This document shows positions 37,629 to 47,613 of a stretch of DNA of 64,000 nt, piece after piece. Every line of letters begins with the position of its first letter. Position 1 is the stretch's first letter. The position numbers and the translations under genes were made by a program. The notes under the pieces were generated by a model, which saw only the letters and a list, made by a program, of their open reading frames with translations, was not told where the DNA came from and did not search any database. The stretch comes from Tausonia pullulans (taxonomy: Eukaryota > Basidiomycota > Tremellomycetes > Cystofilobasidiales > Mrakiaceae), in contig OX637626.1 in the NCBI GenBank assembly GCA_951802195.1, positions 930,001-994,000 on the forward strand, in the 5' to 3' direction.

Positions 37629-39377
37629 ATGCTCTTCTTCGAGAACCTCTCGGACGAGTCGCTCTCTTTCGCCGACTTCACCACGCTCGTGCCTCCCGTC
37701 CAGGATCCGGCCTCGCCGTCCACGTCTTCTGACTCGCGCGCGTCGTCGTTGTCGTCTTCCGGCCCTCACACAGCGCCCTACTCGACCTCCCCCATCTGCC
37801 CCGCCAACAATAACAAGGGCCCGAGTCCGCCAAGAGCGGGCGCGACGAGCCCGTGGTCCTTCTTTCGGCGGGGCAGCGGACATGCGCTTGCGTCGCCTCC
37901 CCTCTCGTCGTTGTCAGGCGCTGGTTACTCGTCGCCTCCTCCTCCAGCTTCCTCAAGACCCGCTCCGGGCACTAGGAGCTCGACTTGGGCGGCCAGCAGT
38001 GCCGAGCCTTCCAAGTCGATTTCCCCGCCGTCCAATGAGAGCCGCGCGCGCTCGTCCTCATCGGCGTCCACGCCTGCCTCTTCCATGCCAGCCGCAGCCA
38101 AGGCGCCGCCGTCTGCTGTTGTCATCGCCCCTGCGTCGCCCTCGTCGTCGTCGTCGACGTCGCAGCCCCCAGGCAACCGTTTCAGCCTCTTCCGTCGAAG
38201 CTCCCTTTCGCCACGAACCGAGAAACCTCCGCATGCAACGTTAGGAGGCGGCTTCCTTGGTCGGGGCATCTCGCTCGGCGGCAGCGGTGGCGGAGGCGGC
38301 GCGGCAAACATCACAGACAGGGGTGACGTCGCGAATGCGCCTCCGAAACGTCGGATCTCGATACGAGGGAAGAGCAAGCAGGAAAAGCAGGAGGCCAAGC
38401 TTAAGCGGTTGTCGATGGCGACCCCTCAGACGGACGACTACTGGGGTGTCGCCAAGCGTACACCGATGCCGCGGAGCGAGAGCGAAGAGCTTCGTCCGCC
38501 ACCACCGATGGGGGCAGCTTCAACTCGGAGGCCATCCTCTCCGCTCGCGCAAGGCTTCTACTCTCCCTCTTCGGGGGCCCCTGTGGGCGAGGAGGAGGAG
38601 GTCTACTTTTCACGCGTCACCAAACCACCGTCAGCTGCAGGGTCGTCTCTAGACTCACAAACGCCTCGCACCCCTACTCACCGCCCGTCTACTCCTACAT
38701 CGTCCACAGACGAGACCCCTAGTCGCCGGTCAGCCGTCCCAGCCGCCCTCGGGTCTCCCAACAAGCGCCGCTCGGCATCGTCCTCGCCATTGCGGTCACC
38801 CATCACTGAAGTTGGGGAGGCCAAGCAGTCGCGTGCCTGGTGGAAGCCTCCTTCGGCGTCCTCATCGCCAACATCGCCGATGTCTGGCGCGTTGTTCGTC
38901 TCCTCGTGCCCTCCTCCTCCCCCGCCTTCTGTCATGACCTGCCCGACGCCTCAGCATGGCTTCAACGCCTCCGCCGCCCCCGCCGCCCCGGCTGCGTCCT
39001 CTTCTCCCGGCTCCATTCGTCTCTCTACCTCCGCCGCCCCCTCTCAGCCGGCCTCGCAAACAAACTCCCTCCTCACCTCCTCTCGCCCGGCCGTCCGTTC
39101 GTGGACGCCCCCCGCCCGGTCCGCGCCGACCCCGCCGCCCGCCACGGCCGTGACGACGCAGCGGCTCAAGTTCGCTGCCGCCGGGACGCCCAGTTCATCT
39201 GTTGCATCGTGCGAGGACGATGACGATGACAGCGATGACGGTATGACAGAGGAGACAGAGGGCACCTCGGCAAGCACGAGGGAGAGCTGGGGGCGTGACA
39301 CGCTCTGGCCGTCGTCATTGTGCCGACAGGAGTCGGCCGTTGAGGAGGCTGGCGAGGTGGTCTCGACGAAGACATGA
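37629..39377 (+). CDS. Unknown Ser/Pro-rich protein, single exon
   Basis: I do not recognise the family. One uninterrupted reading frame of 582 residues starts with MLFFENLSDESLSFADFTTL, which looks like a short conserved N-terminal motif. The rest is about half Ser, Pro and Ala. Islands that may be conserved are SPWSFFRRGSGHAL, RFSLFRRSSLSPR, KQEKQEAKLKRLSMATPQTD followed by DYWGVAKRTPMPR, and SRAWWKPPSA. Near the C-terminus is an acidic run (EDDDDDSDDGMTEETEG). The RRSSL and RRSG sequences look like kinase sites, so a phospho-regulated scaffold is possible, but that is a guess. It is one of only two complete genes here with no intron evident, the other being none of the enzymes. Confidence 0.65.
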   Translation: MLFFENLSDESLSFADFTTLVPPVQDPASPSTSSDSRASSLSSSGPHTAPYSTSPICPANNNKGPSPPRAGATSPWSFFRRGSGHALASPPLSSLSGAGYSSPPPPASSRPAPGTRSSTWAASSAEPSKSISPPSNESRARSSSSASTPASSMPAAAKAPPSAVVIAPASPSSSSSTSQPPGNRFSLFRRSSLSPRTEKPPHATLGGGFLGRGISLGGSGGGGGAANITDRGDVANAPPKRRISIRGKSKQEKQEAKLKRLSMATPQTDDYWGVAKRTPMPRSESEELRPPPPMGAASTRRPSSPLAQGFYSPSSGAPVGEEEEVYFSRVTKPPSAAGSSLDSQTPRTPTHRPSTPTSSTDETPSRRSAVPAALGSPNKRRSASSSPLRSPITEVGEAKQSRAWWKPPSASSSPTSPMSGALFVSSCPPPPPPSVMTCPTPQHGFNASAAPAAPAASSSPGSIRLSTSAAPSQPASQTNSLLTSSRPAVRSWTPPARSAPTPPPATAVTTQRLKFAAAGTPSSSVASCEDDDDDSDDGMTEETEGTSASTRESWGRDTLWPSSLCRQESAVEEAGEVVSTKT

Positions 39378-40779
39378 ACGTGGTGGCTTCCCTACTTCCT
39401 CTACTTCTCTGATCATATCCTCTTCTCTCTTCGTTGTAAATTTCTTTCCCTCAAACCTCATCTGTCTTTTGTAACTCCTTCTGTCTCGGCCTCGGACTTT
39501 CGATCTCCTCCCTGTTTTCTCCTTGCACATGACCACTTTCTCATGCGACCTTCCTCTTAATAGGATTGCATCCCTTTTCCTTTGTTCGCTTTACATCTTG
39601 GGTTTTTTGTCTATTACAGCTGGTGTTCTCCAATCCTCGCCAGTCTTGACGACAACATTCGTTCGTCAACGACGACTGTAGGCCAGGACAGCATCTATGG
39701 CTCACCCAGGGCTGCTTCTTCGACCGCCGATCTTGCAAAGTTTCTGGCTCGAAACTGAGTCTCCCATGAGCAATTATGTGGAGGCGTAAGCCAGCCCGTC
39801 TTCTTGATTCGATTGAAGAGGGACTCTTGCTGCTGCTGTCAGGCAAACGCTCATACCCAAATATCTCGATCGTGATCGTTCGACAGCCGAAAACGACGTC
39901 GGTCTGTCATCTCCTCGAGCGCTTACTTCTTCTCCCTTCAGCAGTCCGCAACCTTATTAATGTGTGTATCTTATGTCCTAGCCGCAAGATCTCCCTCTCG
40001 AGGACATGGCAGTGCCTGCGAAGTCGAGTTCCCGCCCACGCGGTCCGATAGGCGTTAGGAGCGGACTTACTCAGGCTAGGCCGATCTCCCGTTTCGCCCG
40101 TCAGGAAGGAACTCCGAGCTCCGCCCTCGAAACATGTCTCACAATTCAGCTCTCATCTTGTTCATGCACCTAGCTCGAAATCGGAGTTAGATGGCTTACG
40201 CGCTTTCTTGTCCAGCTGTACAATCTCATGATTTGCATGTACGTGCAGCATCTCTAATTTTACCATGGCTTAATCATGCAGTAGCTCCTGCGGCTGTCCA
40301 AACCCTTATTCTGCTTCGAGGTTCATCATTTGGAGGACGCTCTTATCAAGAGAGAGAATCGAGTGGTCATCTGCTGGATTCCTTCCCGTGGGTCCAGATC
40401 CAGGGTTTCAAGCATTTTTGGTATTCATCTACTTTTGCCCAACGATGCTGGCCCCTTCCGCCGACTGATCTCGAAGCTCGAGTTCTAAGCGCGCGGGCTT
40501 CTTAGTATGTCGGGACCCTCCTAACTGACATCTCTGTCGCCAACTTCTCTTGGTTGACTGGTCGCCCGGTCGGCGAAGTACAAGGACTCCCGCTGGATCA
40601 GTCAAGCTCAAGGTCAATGGCATCCACGCCTCATCATCCCATCCTCTGGTGACTGTCGTTATTCCAGCTCTTTTACGCTTGGCCTGGATCCCTGTGGGTA
40701 AATAGCCCTTAGTGAGGAGCTTGCCTCCTAGTCACTTGCCAGAGTAAGGACCATCACGCTTCATCGCCCCTGAGCGCTG
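39378..40779. other. Gene-poor, lower-GC region upstream of the decayed expansin copies
   Basis: The sequence is visibly less GC-rich than the flanking genes. Only short frames with many stops occur. It may include an unrecognisable 5' part of the first decayed expansin-like copy. No intact gene is seen. Confidence 0.5.
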
Positions 40780-41560
40780 TTGTGTGGCATCGCAACAATT
40801 TAAGTTGATACAGAGGGCTCCGTCGGTGTCCATATGGCAAAACAAGCATTAAATGGTTCATATCTACTCAATACCAAGCAGAGAATCTAACTAGCGACTG
40901 CCTCTCGATTTGACAGTACCTCCAGTCGCGGCTGGGGCCCACGACCTCGGCTACACCGCCTTCCACGGAAATCGGGGATGTTGATGCTGAGCACAATGAT
41001 TATGGATCTGATCTTTCACATTAGAAAGGGTACTCCTCCTGTCCAACCACTGATAGACGTCTCAATGCGCGCGCTTCTCCAGCCCATTAATTTCAGTTCA
41101 TCTCGTGCGGGTGAAATTCACCTGTCCTCGAGAGTCGAATCACGTCGAATTCTGGTAAGATCAGGGGTCCGGCCAATATTGGTATGTGCCGACTGATAGC
41201 AATAGGTACACCATGCAAGGTCAATGGCGGACTGACGTACGTGCCGTCCCTTGGCCCCCCTCTCTCTATAGGGCCGGCATCCAGGTCCGCCATACCAAGA
41301 TCGGTGTCAAAACCCTGAAGGTCAAGGTGGGTGGAGCGATTAATGGGATGGTCTTATCGTTGATAACTACCCGCTAATCCTCGATCTCGTGCTGCTCCGA
41401 ATGTCAGACCTGCAAGCAGATCGAGCGCCTCAACTACAACCACTTTGTCTCCCACGCTGGATTAGGAACTGGGCCCTACTTGATCCACGTCAGCACTCAG
41501 GACGGTGATACGACCAAGCACTTCAATTTCAAGCTGAACGGCCTGCCTGGATCAAGCTGA
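40780..41560 (+). pseudogene. Decayed expansin-like gene, copy 1
   Basis: Fragments line up in order with the intact gene at 45075-47433. Around 40807-40850 a GSV-containing stretch matches its TGPKGSVDVEVTNK block. Bases 41088-41172 match the block coding ISCKASGLETKPVEFVFKSG, with frame slips. Bases 41271-41333 read GIQVRHTKIGVKTLKVKVGG (intact: GIQARHTDVGIKSLAVEVDG). The final exon 41408-41560 reads LNYNHFVSHAGLGTGPYLIH and ends at TGA. The last exon is continuous where the intact gene has an intron after its KDFN. The upstream half is shifted and lacks the Cys-rich core and any signal peptide, while the two 3' exons remain open, so decay is recent or the 3' end is still under some constraint. 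Confidence 0.7.
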
Positions 41561-43000
41561 GCTTGCGCCGGGTTAGTCCAGCTTCCTCTTTACCTTTTGC
41601 ACCGTCTCTTCGTCGAAGCCTCTTCCTCTTTTATATAGTGAATCCCTTTTGGATTGTTCTGTACCTCCATCAAATGCTCTCGTCAGTGTCTCTGCCTGAG
41701 TTAGTCTAACTCCCAGCTGCCAACTTCGATAGAGTGGGATTCGATCTGCTTTGGGTGTCCATCGGCGCATCAGTGTACTTGGCCTCTAGCTCCTGCTTCT
41801 CCTTCCTTGTTTGCTATTCCTTCCTCCTTGCTTCCTTCTTCATTGAGAATCCTGTCTATGATTTCTCTCTCCCACCCTCTCTCAACTTAGATGCCTTCTA
41901 GCCACATATGTTCCTTAAACAGATATTGTCTTCGTCAAGATCGCCAGTTCCGCTCTGACCATTTATATCACAGCCTTCACGTGGAAATTATCCTTGTTTG
42001 TGTTGGCAGATTCGTCCTCTGGCAAACAGGCCCGCCAATGCAGATTGAACTTGACGCGCAAGTACGCGAGCTGCGGCGGTCGATAGAGTGAGCATCTGAA
42101 TGATCGCTCAAGAGCATGTCGCGTATTTCGTATCCTTAGCCAGAATGGAACCGTCGTATATGCTGGAACGGACGGCAGTAACGTTGAGCTCCTTCACACT
42201 CTCTCTCAGCGTGCGCGTGAACTTCAGACTCAAGGTCAAGCTTGGTTTAGCTCGCCTCAGGAAATCAGAGTAGGGCGTTCCTTGAACTGCCTCTCGCTTG
42301 TTGGCCGCCAATGCCACAAAGTCCGATGCGCACTTCTGTCCTATACTCGTCTCGTCTCGTGTTGACTTCTGCCGTCCTCCACCGATATTTGTGTTTCCCT
42401 TTATCTATTTAATTCTTTGGCGAAGCTTTCCTCAAGTCAAAATCGATGCCTTAGCTCCTCGAATGTTTCGTGCGCGCATACACGGCCGCCGCAAGCGCTG
42501 ATCAGCTCTTGGGCCGGGCGAGCCACTGTCACCATCTCACACTTTCAGCTGTCATCTTGGTCCAACTGTTGATCTGCAAATGTTCCAGGCTCTCGATTTC
42601 AGCCAGACCTCTCTCTTCTCTTTGGTTCTTATGGCGATGATTTCAATACGATTCCTCGGGAACTACTCGAGGACCGTGAACCCCTGGATCTCCTGAATCG
42701 ACGCCGGTGGCCTCGGCGATATTGGCGCGCCACCCTGTTCTGTCTTTGGCTTTGTCACTTTTAATATGCGTTGAAACTCTTCAGCCACTAAAAATGAGGT
42801 CAAGCACCAAGCTGCGATCTATTTATTCTGAACCACTAAGTATTGGTGTCGTGTACTCCATCCTTCTCAAAAGCGCACGTTTGTCCTTGCTCCTCTCTTT
42901 TCACAACTCCGATCTCCTTTTCAATATCCTTTCCTCGCTCTTGCATTACCCTTCACCCTCGCCTCCGGGTGTGCCGTTTCTGCGGACAGCTCCTAGGCCA
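41561..43000. other. Gene-poor region between decayed copies
   Basis: A frame at about 42575-42755 reads FGSYGDDFNTIPRELLEDRE and DLLNRRRWPRRYW, which looks like coding sequence, but I cannot assign it. The rest shows short frames only. Confidence 0.4.
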
Positions 43001-44130
43001 ACGTCCTTGAGGCGCGTGCCGACATCACAGTCTACACGGGCACTTTCTACGGTACGCGACCTTCTACCATGTGTGTTTTGGAGCTTCATGTGCCTGATCT
43101 TGGCTTGTGCTCACACTGGCCGGACTAAGGCAATGCCAGCTTGGAAAGAACTGCATGCTTGCTCCCTACCCGCTCGGACAATGTGAGCCTGCTGTCAGCC
43201 ATCTGGTAACCACACACCCATGACATTGTTTATCAATCTGAAGAGTCCTAACATCCTCTTGAAATGCAGAAAGACGTCGGTATGTCCGGAGCTGCCTCGG
43301 CCACGGTGGCCTACTGCGACGCTTGCATCTAGTATACAGGCCCGAAGGGCTCCGTTAGCGTGGTGGTGGCGAACAAGGCAGGCAAACCTCATTTCTTACC
43401 TGTTTACTATCCAATCGCCGAAGAGCCTAACAGGTAGTCTCAACGTGTCCTGAGTTCGCCGAGGGAGGTTTAGACAGTACCCCAGCTTTCACCACTACGG
43501 GCACCAGTACGCTGGCAAGGGTGAGTCGCTAGCGTATCGTCGTTGAGGGAAGTGTTACCAGCGCATAAATTGTTAGTTTTATGAAATGAATCGATCAATG
43601 AGTGGGGCGGGATCGACGATAGCTAAAGGAATTGAGCAGCTGACTTGGCGTCTTCTAGTCCCCATTATCTGGTTTTTCATCAACTGCAGGACTGCCAGCC
43701 TTCAGATTTAAATCATCAGTATTGACTTAAAATCAGGCTCATTCTCCAGCTGGGTCGGTATACAGGTCCGCCACGTCAACGTTGGCGTTCAATCGCTTGC
43801 GGCTCTAGTTCATGGGGTAAGTGGCGAGCGCCATCTCAGTTTCAATGTCTCGCAGGCCAGGCTTGACCCTCTGCATCTCCTTCTATATATATCGAGGCTA
43901 GATCAATCATGTTAGCCAGGATTACAACTTGAGTGACATCAAGCCCACAGGAAGCGGTCGGCATGGCGATTGAGCAAACCCTTCCTTCGATGGGTCGGTA
44001 TTACTTTCTCGCCAACTGCGGCGTTGGCCCGGATCCCACACTCTCAAGGTCGCCCTCCAGGAGGGATCTTCATCCTTCTCACTGGCGTCAAGCTCTACTT
44101 TGTCATTGGAGACTATGAGGGATTTTTTTT
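43000..44130 (+). pseudogene. Decayed expansin-like gene, copy 2
   Basis: Blocks again follow the order of the intact gene. Bases near 43023-43055 read ITVYTGTFY then a donor (intact: GTFYG at the start of the expansin domain). About 43128-43183 reads a CLLP block matching NCLLPARSD. About 43270-43380 holds AYCDACI, an in-frame stop, then YTGPKGSVSVVVANK. About 43435-43520 reads TCPEFAEGGLD. About 43753-43817 reads GIQVRHVNVGVQSLAALVHG. About 43999-44120 reads YYFLANCGVGPDP followed by a frame slip into a match for the C-terminal strand. Several introns keep GT...AG ends. The stop and frame slips mark it as a pseudogene. No STE-rich linker is seen, so the ancestor may have been a short expansin without the N-terminal module. 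Confidence 0.72.
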
Positions 44131-45074
44131 TACACCCTTGCCGTATCTTCTTTCACGGTACTCCCAGTAGCAGCCTCCCGTCTGCGGCAACCCTTGTTTT
44201 TAGTCTCTCACCTTCTCAAAGTCTTTGTCTTTGTTCTTCTTCTAGCCTTTAACTAAGATTGTCTTTTAACTTACTTCATGAATTGAGGGAGTGATGCGCA
44301 GCCGAGAGCACAACCGTTCGCGCGCCTAATTGCATAGCGAATACGTCCTCTACCAGCGAGGACTCGTCTCGATGAAACTCAAACGGGTTTGGTTCTAAGT
44401 AGACCATTTCCGACAAGAACATCTGATCCCTGCACTTGACAGCCTGCTTAGATGCTTCACTCATGGGACAACCGTGACCTACTTGGGCACCCCGACTGTA
44501 GGTGGAGTTCGTTTCGACTTTGCGGCTTGTGGACATTCCTTCACACGTTCCAGGAAGCAGTCATCACATTGTGATACACCAATAGTAGCAAGGGGTTGAT
44601 ACAGGCTTGCAATGGCCCCGTGCTCTGCCTGTGAATCAAGTTGAGGACCCGAGGGTCTTGCTTCTTCGCGCTCGAGCTCTCTTCTTTCTCCAAGCCAAGC
44701 TGTAGCGAGTTTCTCGCGCGAAAACATCAGGGCCAGACGTCTGACACCTCCTGTTCCCAGCCCCTCGGCGGTGCCTGGACTTATCCCCCTGCCACGCGCC
44801 CCTGGATGATGGCTCGCGTGGGAGAGTGTATAGGAACCTTCATAGATAGCCCCTGAGCAATCTGATCCCTCCAAAGAATTCAAAAGCAACCGCGTCCTTC
44901 CCTTCTCTCTCATTCCAACACACATCTCCCTCATCCTCTTCCTCTCCCTCTACTTTCCGTTCTCTATCTCTCCACTCTTCCTCTCCTTCCCCCTCCTCCC
45001 CCCTTCTCCTCCTTCCCCTTCCCCTCGCACAGTCCTTTCTCGTCTCTTCTTCCCACTCGACCCTCTCCACCACC
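44131..45074. promoter_or_regulatory. Upstream region of the intact expansin-like gene
   Basis: No gene is seen. The last 190 bases are strongly CT-rich on the coding strand (TCTCTCC and CCTCTCC runs), typical of a fungal leader before a highly expressed gene. No specific element was recognised. Confidence 0.45.
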
Positions 45075-47433
45075 ATGATCGTTCCTCTTGTCTCTCTCCT
45101 CGCGCTCTCCTCCTCCGTCACCCAGGCTCGCTCCCACGGCCATCGCCTCAGCCACCGGGCTGCGAACAAGGGTTGCCGTGCTCCCGTCCCCCGTACTGCC
45201 GATCTCGGTCTCCAGGTCTATACCGGCGCCCTCGGCGGCCTTTCGGCACCCGCGGTCACGTACGTTGGCTCGCAGGCGAGACCCTACAATGTTGGATCCC
45301 GCCAGGAGCTCGACCTCATCACTGCCCTTGGTGTCTCGTGCGACCAGCAGCAGTGAGTCTCCATCTTCCTACCTCCCCCTCTCGTCTGTTTGAGTCAATG
45401 TCATCCACACCCCGACGGTGTCTTCCGCAGAAGCCTGCTCCGATCCTGGCCTCCTCACGTTACTGACCCTGTTTCACCGATCCCCGCTCTTCTGTTCCTG
45501 CTATCTCCGCCGAACCTCGTTTCATCAGCAACGTAAGCCTATCCTTGGCGATCCTACGTTATACAGCACCTCTGAACCATTCTGCTTGCCTCACGAATCT
45601 CAACAGCTCTGCGCCGACGCTGCGAATAAGGCTGGTAACAAATCATACACCGTCGGAGACTGCGATGGTATGTGCGGATGCACGCTGAGTGTTCGGCTGT
45701 GTGATCGCCTTCTGACAACGTTTGCGGCCCTCTTATAGTCCAGAACCAGGGTCAGTCGTGGAGAAGTGGCGATGAAGAGCAGATCTTAGACTCAGGCTGA
45801 TCTTATGCCCCTAATTCTTAGACTGCCACCGTTCCATCACCACCGACGTTCCTGCCCCAGTTGTGTCCTCCACCCCCTCGACCACTTCGGCCGCATCTGC
45901 CCCCTCCGAGTCTGTCTCCTCTGAGCTTGCGACCCCCGTTTCCAGCGTGAATTTTAAAAAACGATGGATGCTCGCTCACGAAAGTAGACTAATTCCCTAG
46001 CTTGTCCCAGGCATCCGTTGAGACTGAGGCCCCCGCTCCTGTCGAGACCTCCGAAGCTCCTGCTCCTGTCGAGACCTCCGAGGGTCCTGCTCCCGTCGAG
46101 TCCTCTGAGGCTCCTGCTGCCCCCGTCGAGACCGAGGCGCCTTCGACTACCGCCGCCGAGAAGCCTATTACCACTGCTGAGGCCCCCGTCGAGACTCCCG
46201 CCTCCTCCGTGTCGGCCGTCACCTCCGCGACTTTTGTCCCTCAGTCCTCTGCTTCCCTTGAGAGGCTGGCGACCTCCTCGGCTGCTGCCCCTGCCACAGC
46301 CACCCCCATCACGTCCTCGAAGGCTGCTCCGTCTTCCACCACCGCCACCGCTAGTGCCTCGGCCCCTACCTCCGCCGCTCTCTCCTCGTACACTGGACTC
46401 AAGAGGGGTGATGGAACGTGAGTCGATACACACACTCGTCAAGTGACTGCAAGCTGACGTGACGAATAATCTTGTCCAGATTCTACGGTTCGCATATGGC
46501 CCTTCTGCTGTCACCATCTTCGTCTGGAGCTGATCTTGATCTTCCCAACCCTCAGGCAATGATGGCTCGGGAGGCAACTGCCTTCTCCCCGCTCGTTCTG
46601 ACCTGGTGTGTGCCCCTGCTATTTGCCTTGCGCGTCCTCTCACTGACGGCCTCAACAGATGTTTGCTGCCTGGCCCGGAGCCACCTACAACAACGCCGAG
46701 TTCTGCGGTGCCTGTGTCCGCGTCACTGGACCTAAGGGATCCGTTGACGTTGAGGTGACGAACAAGTGCCCGGAGTGTGCTGAGGGGTCTCTCGACCTCT
46801 CGACCGCCGCCTTCGAGAAGATCGCCGATAAGAGCGCTGGACGGGGTGAGTCACTGCAACAAAGTTCAGCTGTTGCCAGGTAGTCTAATTGTACGGTACT
46901 TTCTGCAACAAGTTCCGATCACCTGGGACTTCATCTCTTGCAAGGCCTCTGGTCTCGAGACCAAGCCCGTCGAGTTCGTCTTCAAGTCGGGTTCGAGTGC
47001 CTACTACGTTCGTTTCCATCTCCTCCGCCTCACGGACTACAGAAGCATACGGAGCTGACACTCCTTTCTCTCCTGCTCCATCCTGTAGGTTGGTATCCAG
47101 GCCAGGCATACCGACGTCGGAATCAAGTCGCTCGCCGTCGAGGTCGACGGAGTAAGTGACAAGTGTTTCTCTTTCGCACTCGGCTTCCGTATCTTACCCA
47201 CTGTGCCTCTCTCCTATTTCCAGGCCTTCAAGGAGCTTCCTCGCAAGGATTTCAACGTAATTATCCACCTAATATTCCTGTCGATCATGGTACTAATTGT
47301 ATTACCTCCTCAGTACTTCGTCGCCGACAGCGGTCTCGGAGCCGGACCTTTCAAGATCAAGCTCACTCTCCAGGACGGTTCTTCGTCCATCACTGACGGC
47401 GTTGTCCTCAACTCAGTCATTGGAGACGCTTGA
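45075..47433 (+). CDS. Secreted expansin-like protein with N-terminal Cys module and STE-rich linker
   Basis: Expansins loosen plant or fungal cell-wall polymers without hydrolysis. Thirteen exons (45075-45352, 45529-45532, 45607-45667, 45739-45750, 45822-45946, 46011-46417, 46480-46487, 46556-46605, 46659-46845, 46913-47007, 47089-47151, 47224-47256, 47314-47433) join in phase to 480 residues. A signal peptide (MIVPLVSLLALSSSVTQA) leads a Cys-containing module with SCDQQHNLCADAANKAG and VGDCDVQNQDCHR. A Ser/Thr/Glu/Pro linker with repeated APAPVETSE units follows. The double-psi barrel has GTFYGNDGSGGNCLLPA, FCGACVRVTGPKGSV and CPECAEGSLDLS. A second, CBM63-like beta domain follows from about residue 380 (GIQARHTDVGIKSLAVEVDG, GLGAGPFKIKLTLQDG). 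Exons of 4, 12 and 8 nt are needed to join the Cys module and enter the barrel. Two decayed relatives lie upstream. Confidence 0.88.
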
Positions 47434-47613
47434 TCGCGATCTCCGCTCTTCTTCTCCCCTCCTTTGCTTGCATTCTCTCTTTGTTTGCCCCTCATCTGCT
47501 TCCCCTCCCTCGTTGAACGAGGTTTCTCCTGTCTTTTCTTATCCCTGTCGACCCATGGCTGGCTTTCCACTTCTCTTGATGAAATGGATCACATCGATAC
47601 AACTACATCCATA

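Noticed and set aside
44479-44934. 151-residue minus-strand reading frame upstream of the expansin gene
   Set aside because: It has no domain, overlaps the CT-rich leader of the expansin gene, and has no plausible promoter or splice structure.
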